5,296 bases of DNA from Tidjanibacter sp. (lineage in GTDB: Bacteria > Bacteroidota > Bacteroidia > Bacteroidales > Rikenellaceae). Location: positions 1-5,296 of the forward strand of contig JAFYRC010000173.1 of NCBI GenBank assembly GCA_017547065.1, in the 5' to 3' direction. The translations under genes were made by a program, and so were the position numbers. Position 1 is the first letter of the stretch. Each line of letters begins with the position of its first letter. Positions 1 to 5,296 of this stretch are shown here, piece by piece. Under the pieces are notes generated by a model. That model had not been told where the DNA came from. It did no database searches and was given only the letters and a program-made list of their open reading frames with translations.

Positions 1-379
1 CAACCACCGAGTCGTAGACATAGGCAAATAGGGGCGAGTCGGGCTCCACTTCACGCACAATCTTATAGAGCAACTCGGCCATAAAAAGCGCCACGGTGCT
101 CTTTCGCACATCGAAAGGTATGCTTTGCAGGGGCCTTGCGAGGGTCACCTCCTTCACTCGATCAATCTGGGTGTGGGAGCTCTCCAAAGCCAAAATATCC
201 ACCAGAAACATCGGCTGAAAGAGCGCGCCCTTTCCGCCCTTTCCGCGTCCGCCTTTACCAATACCCTGCACCATAAAGCTCTTGCGTCCGCCCACATCGG
301 TCAGTAGGTGAGCCACCATCGATGACTCGCCATACTTGATTGTGTTGAGCACGATGCCCTGTGTTTTGTACTGCTTCAT
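1..379 (-). CDS. recO: DNA repair protein RecO, N-terminal part (3' end outside window)
   Basis: RecO works in the RecFOR pathway: it binds single-stranded DNA and SSB and, with RecR, helps load RecA at gaps. The frame opens with ATG at 379 and gives 126 codons before the window ends. The start MKQYKTQGIVLNTIKYGESS, then LLTDVGGRKSFMVQGIG (25-41) and ALFQPMFLVDIL (52-63), follow the OB-fold pattern of the RecO N-terminal domain. Residues 90-126 begin the helical domain; any zinc-binding cysteines and the C-terminus lie off the window. Residues 39-51 form an unusual Gly/Lys/Arg-rich loop (GIGKGGRGKGGKG), partly encoded by a 9-base tandem duplication. The start lies 27 bases after the nth stop with no Shine-Dalgarno sequence, so it is likely co-transcribed with nth. 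The family call is firm; function is by homology. Confidence 0.93.
   Translation of the reverse strand, partial: MKQYKTQGIVLNTIKYGESSMVAHLLTDVGGRKSFMVQGIGKGGRGKGGKGALFQPMFLVDILALESSHTQIDRVKEVTLARPLQSIPFDVRKSTVALFMAELLYKIVREVEPDSPLFAYVYDSVV
227..244. repeat. Perfect 9-base tandem duplication inside recO
   Basis: GCCCTTTCC occurs twice head to tail (227-235 and 236-244, plus strand), and a decayed copy, GCCTTTACC, follows at 251-259. On the coding strand this encodes part of the Gly/Lys-rich loop of RecO, and the period of nine keeps the reading frame. It looks like a small in-frame slippage duplication and not a mobile or regulatory repeat. Confidence 0.7.
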
Positions 380-406
380 TGGTTGCGGAGCGGGGCTTTG
401 GATGTT

Positions 407-1042
407 TTACTTCTTGGGGGCCGATTTGCACCATTGGGCAATGCCGCACTCCTCACACTTGGGTTTGCGTGCGGTGCACACATAGCGTCCGTGGAGGATG
501 AGCCAGTGGTGGGCGATGGGCAGGAGGTGCTTGGGGAAACCCTCTTCGAGTTGGGCCTCGGCTTGCAGGGGTGTCTTTGCGCCCACGGTCAGGCCGATGC
601 GCCTCGACACCCTGAAAACGTGGGTGTCTACGGGCATAACCTCCCTGCCGAACAGCACAGCAGCTACCACATTGGCTGTCTTGCGACCAACGCCGGGGAG
701 CCTTTCGAGCTGCTCCACCGTGTCGGGTACCACGCCCCCGAACTCACTCACCAGCATGCGGGCCATCAGGGCCAAATTGCGGGCTTTGTTGTTGGGGTAG
801 GAGATGCTACGGATGTATGGGTAGATCTCCTCGGCTGTGGCTTGTGCCATCGCTTCGGCGGTGGGAAAACGCTCAAAAAGAGTGGGCGTTGTGAGGTTTA
901 CTCGCTTGTCGGTACACTGCGCCGAGAGCATAACGGCAACCACCAACTCGTAGGGCGAGGAGAAGTTCAACTCGCTCTCCGCCACGGGCATAGCCACCGA
1001 AAAGTAGTCTACAATGGCCTTGTATCTCTCTGCTCGTTTCAT
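407..1042 (-). CDS. nth: Endonuclease III (DNA glycosylase/AP lyase)
   Basis: This is a bifunctional base-excision repair enzyme that removes oxidised pyrimidines and then cleaves the abasic site by beta-elimination. At 211 residues it matches the E. coli enzyme in size and appears complete. The helix-hairpin-helix LPGVGRKTANVV (115-126) contains the expected Schiff-base lysine K121, and VDTHV (138-142) supplies the catalytic aspartate D139. The C-terminal 4Fe-4S motif C-x6-C-x2-C-x5-C is intact at C189, C196, C199 and C205. LSAQCTDKRVN (39-49) is the family's N-terminal signature. The ATG at 1042 is the only sensible start, because the family N-terminus begins there. It lies 15 bases after the pcrA stop, with no Shine-Dalgarno motif. 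With pcrA and recO it forms a DNA-repair gene run. No catalytic residue is missing. Confidence 0.97.
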   Translation of the reverse strand: MKRAERYKAIVDYFSVAMPVAESELNFSSPYELVVAVMLSAQCTDKRVNLTTPTLFERFPTAEAMAQATAEEIYPYIRSISYPNNKARNLALMARMLVSEFGGVVPDTVEQLERLPGVGRKTANVVAAVLFGREVMPVDTHVFRVSRRIGLTVGAKTPLQAEAQLEEGFPKHLLPIAHHWLILHGRYVCTARKPKCEECGIAQWCKSAPKK

Positions 1043-1057
1043 GGTTATATGGAGGGT

Positions 1058-3466
1058 TTAGAGTACCTCGAGTTTAGCATATTTCGAAAGTAGGGTCTTC
1101 TTGCCCACGGTGGGGTTTTCGAAGGCCACGGTGATTTTGATGTCGGTGGAGAGCATCTCAACCTCGACGATTGTACCCAGGCCGAAACGTGCGTGGCGCA
1201 CCCTCTGACCTGCGGCATATTGTGCACTTGCGGCGGAGCCTACTGCGGGGCTGTCACCCTCGCCACCCGACACAATGCGCCTTTCGCCCACGCTACGCAT
1301 GGTTGCAATGTTGGGACGGCTCACGGGTGTGCGTTGAGCATAGGCCTGTTGGGGTGATGTGCGGCTCTGGAACTCGCGTTTCTCCACCACGGTGCGACCC
1401 TGACGCTGGTCGAAACGGCGTTTGAGCGTCTCGATTTGTGTGCGTGCCTCGCGCTTCTCCTCATCGTCCTCGTCGTCGAGGGCAAAGTGGAGGTCGAGGA
1501 ATTTGGAGTTAATCTCCTTAATGAATCGGCTGGGGCGGCAGAACTCCGTGTTGCCCCACTTAAACCTCGTTTGTGCAAAGGTTATGGTGGCGCACTTCTT
1601 GGCCCTGGTGAGGGCAACGTAGAAGAGTCGGCGCTCCTCTTCGAGCTGGTCGGGCGAGGCAATGGAGATTACGTTGGGGAAGAGGTTTTCCTCCATACCA
1701 ACGATGAAGATATGGTCAAATTCGAGGCCCTTAGAGGCGTGTACGGTCATCAGCGTAACGTGGTTTTTGCTGTTACCATCTTTGTCCTCGTCCATATCGG
1801 TCAGCAGCGACACGTTCTGCAACCACTGTTCGATGGTGGGCTCGGTGACCTCCTCCTGGGCAGCCACCTCAATCATCTGGTGGCGGTAGTTTTGCATGGA
1901 GTTTAGGAGCTCCTCAATGTTTTGTAGGGCGCTCTCGTTCTCGGGCGAGGGGTTTAGCTTGTAGAGCGAAAGAATTCCCGACTTGGAGGCCACCTCCAAA
2001 CCAAACTCATAAAGGCTCTTCTCACTGCGGGCGAGCGAGAGGTCGTTGATCAGCTTGCGGAAGTCGAGCAAGCGCTTGCTTACGGCCGAGAGTTCGGCAT
2101 CCGACGAGCCTGTGAGAACCTCCCAGATGCTTACGCCCTTCTCCGCCGCAACGCCTTGTAACTTGCCGATTGTCACATCGCCAATGCCTCGTGCGGGGTA
2201 GTTGATGATGCGCAACAGAGAGTCGTTGTCGCGGGGGTTGGCAATGGTCTTGAAATAGGCCATCAGGTCCTTGATCTCCTTGCGGTCATAGAAGGAGTGG
2301 CCACCATAGATGCGATAGGGGATGTCCCTCTTGCGGAGGGCCTCCTCTATGGGGCGGGATTGGGCGTTGGTGCGATAGAGCACAGCGATGCGCCCCCAAT
2401 CCTCGGAGCCCTCTCGGCGGTAGGCCTCGCGTGCGCCATCGGCCACCATTTGGGCCTCCTCGCCATCGGTGTAGGCCTTGAAGACGTTGATCTTATCGCC
2501 AATGCTATTCTTGGAGAAGACGTGTTTTTTCAGACGGTGCTGGTTGTGCTCGATGACACTATTGGCCGCATCCACGATGGTCTGCGTGGAGCGGTAGTTT
2601 TGTTCGAGCTTGTAGATTTTGGCGGTGGGGAAATCTCGCTGGAAGCGGAGAATGTTCTCAATCTTGGCTCCTCGGAAGGAGTAGATACTCTGGGCATCAT
2701 CACCCACCACACAAATCTTTGAGGTGCCCTCCGAGAGCTTCTTGATGATGAGATACTGGGCGTAGTTGGTGTCCTGATACTCATCCACAAGGATGTAGGA
2801 AAAGCGTCCACGGTACTTCTCCAGCACGTCGGGGCAGTCGCGGAAGAGGATGTTGGTGTTGAGCAACAGGTCGTCGAAATCCATTGCGTTGTTCTCCTTA
2901 CAACGGGCGCAGTACTTCTTGTATACCTGATAGAACTGTGGCTGTCGGCGACGCTTGTCCTCCTCCATGAGCGTGGGGTTGCTCTCGTAGGCGGCGGCCG
3001 TTACGAGGTTGTTCTTGGCGAGCGAAATGCGCGAGCGCACATCACGGGGCTTGTAGACCTCGTCGCTGAGCTGCATCTCCTTGATGATGTTCTTCACGAT
3101 GGAGTCGCTCTGTGAGGTGTCGTAGATGGTGAAGGAGGGCTGGTAGCCAATGCGCTCGGCCTCGTTGGTGAGGATGCGCATAAATACGGAGTGGAACGTA
3201 CCCATCCAGATGTAGCGACTCTTCTCGCCCACCATGGCCTCAATACGCTCCCTCATCTCCTTGGCGGCCTTGTTGGTAAAGGTCAAGGCCATGATCGACC
3301 ACGGAGCCACACCCTGCGCAATCATCCACGCAATGCGGCACGTCAATACACGGGTCTTGCCGGAACCTGCACCGGCCACAATGAGCGATGGGTGCTCAAA
3401 ACCCACCACAGCCTGCTCTTGGGCTTCGTTGAGCCCTTGTAGTATTTTGATCTCTTCGTTTGTCAT
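1058..3466 (-). CDS. pcrA: ATP-dependent 3'-5' DNA helicase, UvrD/PcrA type
   Basis: This superfamily 1A helicase probably acts in nucleotide excision and mismatch repair, replication restart and removal of roadblocks from DNA. All helicase motifs are visible in its 802 residues: Q-motif LNEAQEQAV (12-20), Walker A AGAGSGKT (31-38), Ia LTFTNKAAKEMR (61-72), motif II VDEYQDT (227-233), III GDDAQSIYSFRG (255-266), IV LEQNYRST (287-294), V TVHASKGLEFD (574-584) and VI EERRLFYVALTRAK (610-623). A charged linker predicted to be disordered (about 663-748, starting with acidic DDEDDEE) leads to a C-terminal domain (about 750-802, GQRVRHARFGLGTIVEVE) of the PcrA/UvrD Tudor-like type, which in other bacteria contacts RNA polymerase. 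RecB-type nuclease motifs are absent, so this is not AddA or RecB. The start at 3466 fits the family N-terminus and lies 18 bases after the apbE stop. Choosing pcrA over uvrD as the symbol is a naming convention. Confidence 0.96.
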   Translation of the reverse strand: MTNEEIKILQGLNEAQEQAVVGFEHPSLIVAGAGSGKTRVLTCRIAWMIAQGVAPWSIMALTFTNKAAKEMRERIEAMVGEKSRYIWMGTFHSVFMRILTNEAERIGYQPSFTIYDTSQSDSIVKNIIKEMQLSDEVYKPRDVRSRISLAKNNLVTAAAYESNPTLMEEDKRRRQPQFYQVYKKYCARCKENNAMDFDDLLLNTNILFRDCPDVLEKYRGRFSYILVDEYQDTNYAQYLIIKKLSEGTSKICVVGDDAQSIYSFRGAKIENILRFQRDFPTAKIYKLEQNYRSTQTIVDAANSVIEHNQHRLKKHVFSKNSIGDKINVFKAYTDGEEAQMVADGAREAYRREGSEDWGRIAVLYRTNAQSRPIEEALRKRDIPYRIYGGHSFYDRKEIKDLMAYFKTIANPRDNDSLLRIINYPARGIGDVTIGKLQGVAAEKGVSIWEVLTGSSDAELSAVSKRLLDFRKLINDLSLARSEKSLYEFGLEVASKSGILSLYKLNPSPENESALQNIEELLNSMQNYRHQMIEVAAQEEVTEPTIEQWLQNVSLLTDMDEDKDGNSKNHVTLMTVHASKGLEFDHIFIVGMEENLFPNVISIASPDQLEEERRLFYVALTRAKKCATITFAQTRFKWGNTEFCRPSRFIKEINSKFLDLHFALDDEDDEEKREARTQIETLKRRFDQRQGRTVVEKREFQSRTSPQQAYAQRTPVSRPNIATMRSVGERRIVSGGEGDSPAVGSAASAQYAAGQRVRHARFGLGTIVEVEMLSTDIKITVAFENPTVGKKTLLSKYAKLEVL

Positions 3467-3484
3467 CGGTTGTAAGGAAGTTTT

Positions 3485-4501
3485 TTAGAGGGCCTTGTCG
3501 AAACATACCTCTTTTACTCGCATTTTGCCACCGTCGTCGTAGATGAAAAGGGCGCTAATGTTGTTCTGCTCGGCTATCTCCACACTGCGTTCCAGACCGA
3601 GGGTGATGAACATTGTGGCATAGGCGTCGGCCAGCGCACAGCTCTCGGCTAATACGGTGGCGGAGAGGAGGTTGCTGGTGGTCGATGTGGCCGTGCGAGG
3701 GTCGATGATGTGGGTGTATTTGTTGCCCAGCGAGTCGGTGCGGAAGTTGCGGTAGTTGCCGCTGGTTGCCATGCCGATGTCGCTCACTCGAATCACCTTT
3801 GTTACGTGCTCGCCCGTGAGTGAGAAGTTGCCCTCAAAGGGAGTTTCTACGCCCACACCCCAGGGTTTGCCGTAGGCATTGGTGCCACGGCAGTAGATCT
3901 CGCCACCGATGTCCACGAGGTAGTCGGTAATGCCCTCGCTCTCCACCAGGCGGGCAACCATATCAACAGTTGCACCCTTAGCAATGGAGTTGAGGTCTAT
4001 CTGTACTCGGGGGTCGGCCTTGATGATGCGCAGGCCGTCGTGGGAGAGCTTGCGGTAGCCCACAAACTGCAACAGCGAGTCGGTATTGACGGAGTAGTTA
4101 CCCCTCTTGCCGGCAAAACCGAAGGCCTCCACGAGTGGCTTCACGGTGATGTCGTAGGCGCCGTCGGAGAGTTCGCTCACGGAGTGAGCAAGGTCGAGGC
4201 AATAGACGATGTATTCGTCGGCCTGGTCGGTCTCGCCGCGGTTGATGCGACTCAACAGCGACCCCTTGTCGAAGATGCTCATCGAGCGGTTGATAACACC
4301 CAATAGAGAATCGAGCCTTTCGGGAAAACTCTCTGAAAGAGAGCCCTTTGCGGTGATTTGGTAGAATGTGCCGAGGGCCTCGCCACGCAGGGTGGTCGAG
4401 GGGGCGGGTTGTGTGTTGGTGCGACGATTGCAGTCAAAGGCCATCAGCCCCACCAACACCACCACCGCCACAATGGGTATGATGATGTTCGTGCGTTTCA
4501 T
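3485..4501 (-). CDS. apbE: FAD:protein FMN transferase (ApbE family), membrane-anchored or exported
   Basis: ApbE moves FMN from FAD to a Ser/Thr of exported or membrane flavoproteins (NqrB/NqrC, RnfD/RnfG and similar), on the periplasmic face and with Mg2+. Starting at 4501 gives 338 residues, normal for the family. Seen in order: a Lys/Arg start and hydrophobic segment (about 5-22), EALGTFYQIT (41-50), SIFDKGSLLSRIN (75-87), GAYDITVKPLVEAFGF (114-129), IDLNSIAKGATVD (168-180), LVDIGGEIYCRG (195-206), MATSGNYRNF (244-253), HIIDPRT (264-270) and the metal-site region ADAYAT (291-296). A TTG start at 4537 would add 12 residues, but that TTG is itself the -33 promoter element and the -7 box lies between it and 4501, so the ATG at 4501 is preferred. 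C24 follows the hydrophobic segment in the context AFDC, a poor lipobox, so an uncleaved anchor is as likely as a lipoprotein. The RT-A at 269-271 replaces the more usual RT-G. It is probably the first gene of the operon. Confidence 0.94.
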   Translation of the reverse strand: MKRTNIIIPIVAVVVLVGLMAFDCNRRTNTQPAPSTTLRGEALGTFYQITAKGSLSESFPERLDSLLGVINRSMSIFDKGSLLSRINRGETDQADEYIVYCLDLAHSVSELSDGAYDITVKPLVEAFGFAGKRGNYSVNTDSLLQFVGYRKLSHDGLRIIKADPRVQIDLNSIAKGATVDMVARLVESEGITDYLVDIGGEIYCRGTNAYGKPWGVGVETPFEGNFSLTGEHVTKVIRVSDIGMATSGNYRNFRTDSLGNKYTHIIDPRTATSTTSNLLSATVLAESCALADAYATMFITLGLERSVEIAEQNNISALFIYDDGGKMRVKEVCFDKAL

Positions 4502-4505
4502 TCTG

Positions 4506-4537
4506 CAAAGATAACGATAGAGTTGGAAATTCTCCAA
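4506..4537 (-). promoter_or_regulatory. Bacteroidota-type promoter for the apbE-pcrA-nth-recO run
   Basis: On the minus strand, TTG (4537-4535) and TATCTTTG (4513-4506) are separated by 21 bases. TATCTTTG matches the TAnnTTTG -7 consensus of Bacteroidota sigma factors exactly, and the spacing falls within the range seen for the -33 partner. By eye I found no other exact TAnnTTTG on the minus strand at a gene start in the window. The A of the apbE ATG lies five bases past the box, so transcription should begin at or just before the start codon. This rests on the motif alone; no transcription start has been mapped here. Confidence 0.72.
4523..4537. promoter_or_regulatory. Near-perfect 15-base palindrome in the apbE promoter, candidate operator
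   Basis: TTGGAAATTCTCCAA (plus strand) reads almost the same on both strands: six of seven symmetric positions pair by Watson-Crick rules around one central base. The seventh is a G/T mismatch. Its outer edge coincides with the -33 TTG and the rest fills the promoter spacer, which is where a repressor dimer would block RNA polymerase. The one-base loop and lack of a following T-tract argue against a terminator. No regulator gene is in the window, and a chance palindrome of this quality is possible. Confidence 0.3.
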
Positions 4538-4545
4538 GCCCTACG

Positions 4546-5296
4546 CTATCTAAACTTAATCATTCCGATTTTGTCATACTCCAAAGCAATGTCCATCTTG
4601 AGGATAGTGAGGTAGAAGTCATACAAATCCCACTGCTCTTTCTCCCAAAGATCAAAGTAGTCTTTGAACGCATTCTCGGGGAGCTTGTACTCATTGATTT
4701 TATTTTTGAGTTCGTTGATGGATTTGTGCCAATAGGTATTATTCTTTTGTTCGGAGCTATTAGTATCTTGTGCGTTTTTCTTTTTGCATTTCTTCTTCGC
4801 AATCTTTTTGTTCTGTTCGGACTCGTTGCTCTGTTTAGATGTGAATATTTTGTTGTAACGCTCTGTGAAAGCATCTACGGTTACATGGATTATTGTATCG
4901 TCACCCTTTTTCTCACATGTAAATACCTTTTGGGAAGTTTTCTCTATTTTTTTGTCTGGACTTTTGAGTAGTCCCTTGAAACTACGTTTGATGTCATTGG
5001 ACTTATCATAGATGTCCTCGCCTGTGTTGCAAATTGTTTTATAAAAGTTTTCGTTGCTCTCTTTGAAGATCGAGTTGATTTCTTTGAGTTTGTCTTCTCC
5101 AAGAGCCTGAAGGGTTTCGTCCATCTTTTTAAAATGCTCTTTGGTTATTGAGAGGAAAAAAGCAAGGAGGTCATCGAGAGGTGTATTACGTCTAATTTTG
5201 TTTAGTAACCCTTTTATGCCGTTGTACTTGTGAGGTTCGAGTTTGGTTCGCAAATCCAAGGCTTTTTTAGATAAAAAGAGTGGCTTGAATAGAAGA
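4546..5296 (-). CDS. Uncharacterised lysine-rich, probably helical protein, 5' end outside window
   Basis: I do not recognise this protein. The frame ends at a TAG (4548-4546) and is open to the window edge. The first in-frame start candidate is a TTG at 5259 (237 codons), but 12 further sense codons (LLFKPLFLSKKA) precede it, so the true start is probably upstream. Numbered from the TTG, residues 1-110 are charged and likely helical (DDLLAFFLSITKEHFKKMD at 29-47), 111-140 include a possible strand (DTIIHVTVDAF), 141-174 are a polar Lys/Asn/Ser linker with AKKKCKKKN (154-162), and 175-226 are rich in Trp, Tyr and Phe (YFDLWEKEQWDLYDFYL at 201-217). There is no signal peptide, membrane segment, nucleotide-binding or nuclease motif. 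Base composition is clearly lower in GC than the four genes beyond it: three 60-base lines counted by hand gave 33-42% against 65% for one line of pcrA. That suggests a recently acquired or fast-evolving gene. It ends 44 bases before apbE. Confidence 0.72.
   Translation of the reverse strand, partial: LLFKPLFLSKKALDLRTKLEPHKYNGIKGLLNKIRRNTPLDDLLAFFLSITKEHFKKMDETLQALGEDKLKEINSIFKESNENFYKTICNTGEDIYDKSNDIKRSFKGLLKSPDKKIEKTSQKVFTCEKKGDDTIIHVTVDAFTERYNKIFTSKQSNESEQNKKIAKKKCKKKNAQDTNSSEQKNNTYWHKSINELKNKINEYKLPENAFKDYFDLWEKEQWDLYDFYLTILKMDIALEYDKIGMIKFR

Larger units (their letters stand above)
1..4501 (-). other. Predicted transcription unit apbE-pcrA-nth-recO
   Basis: Four same-strand genes are separated by 18, 15 and 27 bases (3467-3484, 1043-1057, 380-406). 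None of these gaps holds a hairpin with a T-tract or a TAnnTTTG box. The only promoter-like motif is directly upstream of apbE. The unit continues past position 1, so further genes after recO cannot be excluded. Co-transcription is inferred from spacing only. Confidence 0.65.

Noticed and set aside
383..1093. Plus-strand open frame of 236 codons
   Set aside because: It lies entirely antisense to nth, which has all its catalytic and Fe-S residues. The translated sequence shows no family features, and GC-rich coding DNA often leaves such open antisense frames.
1436..1906. Plus-strand open frame of 156 codons
   Set aside because: It is antisense to the intact pcrA gene and has no recognisable domain or start signals.
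2297..2722. Plus-strand open frame of 141 codons
   Set aside because: It is antisense to pcrA helicase motifs. Its hydrophobic, Gly-rich look follows from the complementary codons.
2875..2912. Cys-x2-Cys pair in PcrA (C186 and C189) as a possible metal site
   Set aside because: Only two cysteines are grouped, just before the conserved MDFDDLL segment. No second pair is near, so a metal site is not supported.
3421..3436. Perfect 5-base inverted repeat GGGCT/AGCCC with a six-base loop near the pcrA start
   Set aside because: It falls on codons of the conserved Q-motif (GLNEAQ), so protein conservation explains it. The stem is short and has no T-tract.
4502..4545. Terminator for the upstream AT-rich gene
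   Set aside because: The 44-base gap has no stem-loop followed by a T-run in the transcribed direction. The only symmetric element is the promoter palindrome.
4726..4971. Plus-strand frame encoding a strongly hydrophobic 81-residue peptide, resembling a small membrane protein or toxin
   Set aside because: The Phe/Leu runs are the complement of Lys/Glu codons (AAA, AAG, GAA) in the minus-strand gene. No ribosome-binding site or promoter box is visible upstream.

Overview
The window reads as an ordinary chromosomal segment of a Bacteroidota bacterium, most likely a GC-rich member of Bacteroidales such as an Alistipes-like organism. Three things point there. A Bacteroidota-type promoter (TTG, 21-base spacer, TATCTTTG) lies upstream of apbE. 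None of the three visible intergenic starts (pcrA, nth, recO) has a recognisable Shine-Dalgarno sequence. The RecO, Nth and PcrA sequences also look like Bacteroidales versions. The genus is inferred from general familiarity, not from a search.

All genes are on the minus strand, so transcription runs from high to low coordinates. From right to left they are: (1) an unrecognised, lysine-rich, AT-rich reading frame (4546-5296) that is still open at the window edge and so probably lacks its 5' end; (2) a 44-base gap holding a promoter and an overlapping near-palindrome; (3) apbE, an FAD:protein FMN transferase with an N-terminal membrane or signal segment (3485-4501); (4) a complete UvrD/PcrA-type superfamily 1 DNA helicase (1058-3466); (5) nth, endonuclease III with its iron-sulfur cluster (407-1042); (6) the first 126 codons of recO (1-379), which runs out of the window.

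The gaps between apbE, pcrA, nth and recO are only 18, 15 and 27 bases, with no visible terminator or second promoter, so the four genes are probably one operon. Three of them handle DNA damage: Nth excises oxidised pyrimidines, PcrA unwinds DNA and clears protein or RNA polymerase roadblocks, and RecO loads RecA at gaps. ApbE is the odd member, since it attaches FMN to exported or membrane redox proteins. The link may be no more than shared transcription.

No RNA gene, CRISPR array, insertion sequence or attachment site was found. No stretch longer than 44 bases lacks a gene. The window holds no clear new system. The most open questions are the identity of the AT-rich gene at the right edge and the very short or absent leader of apbE.
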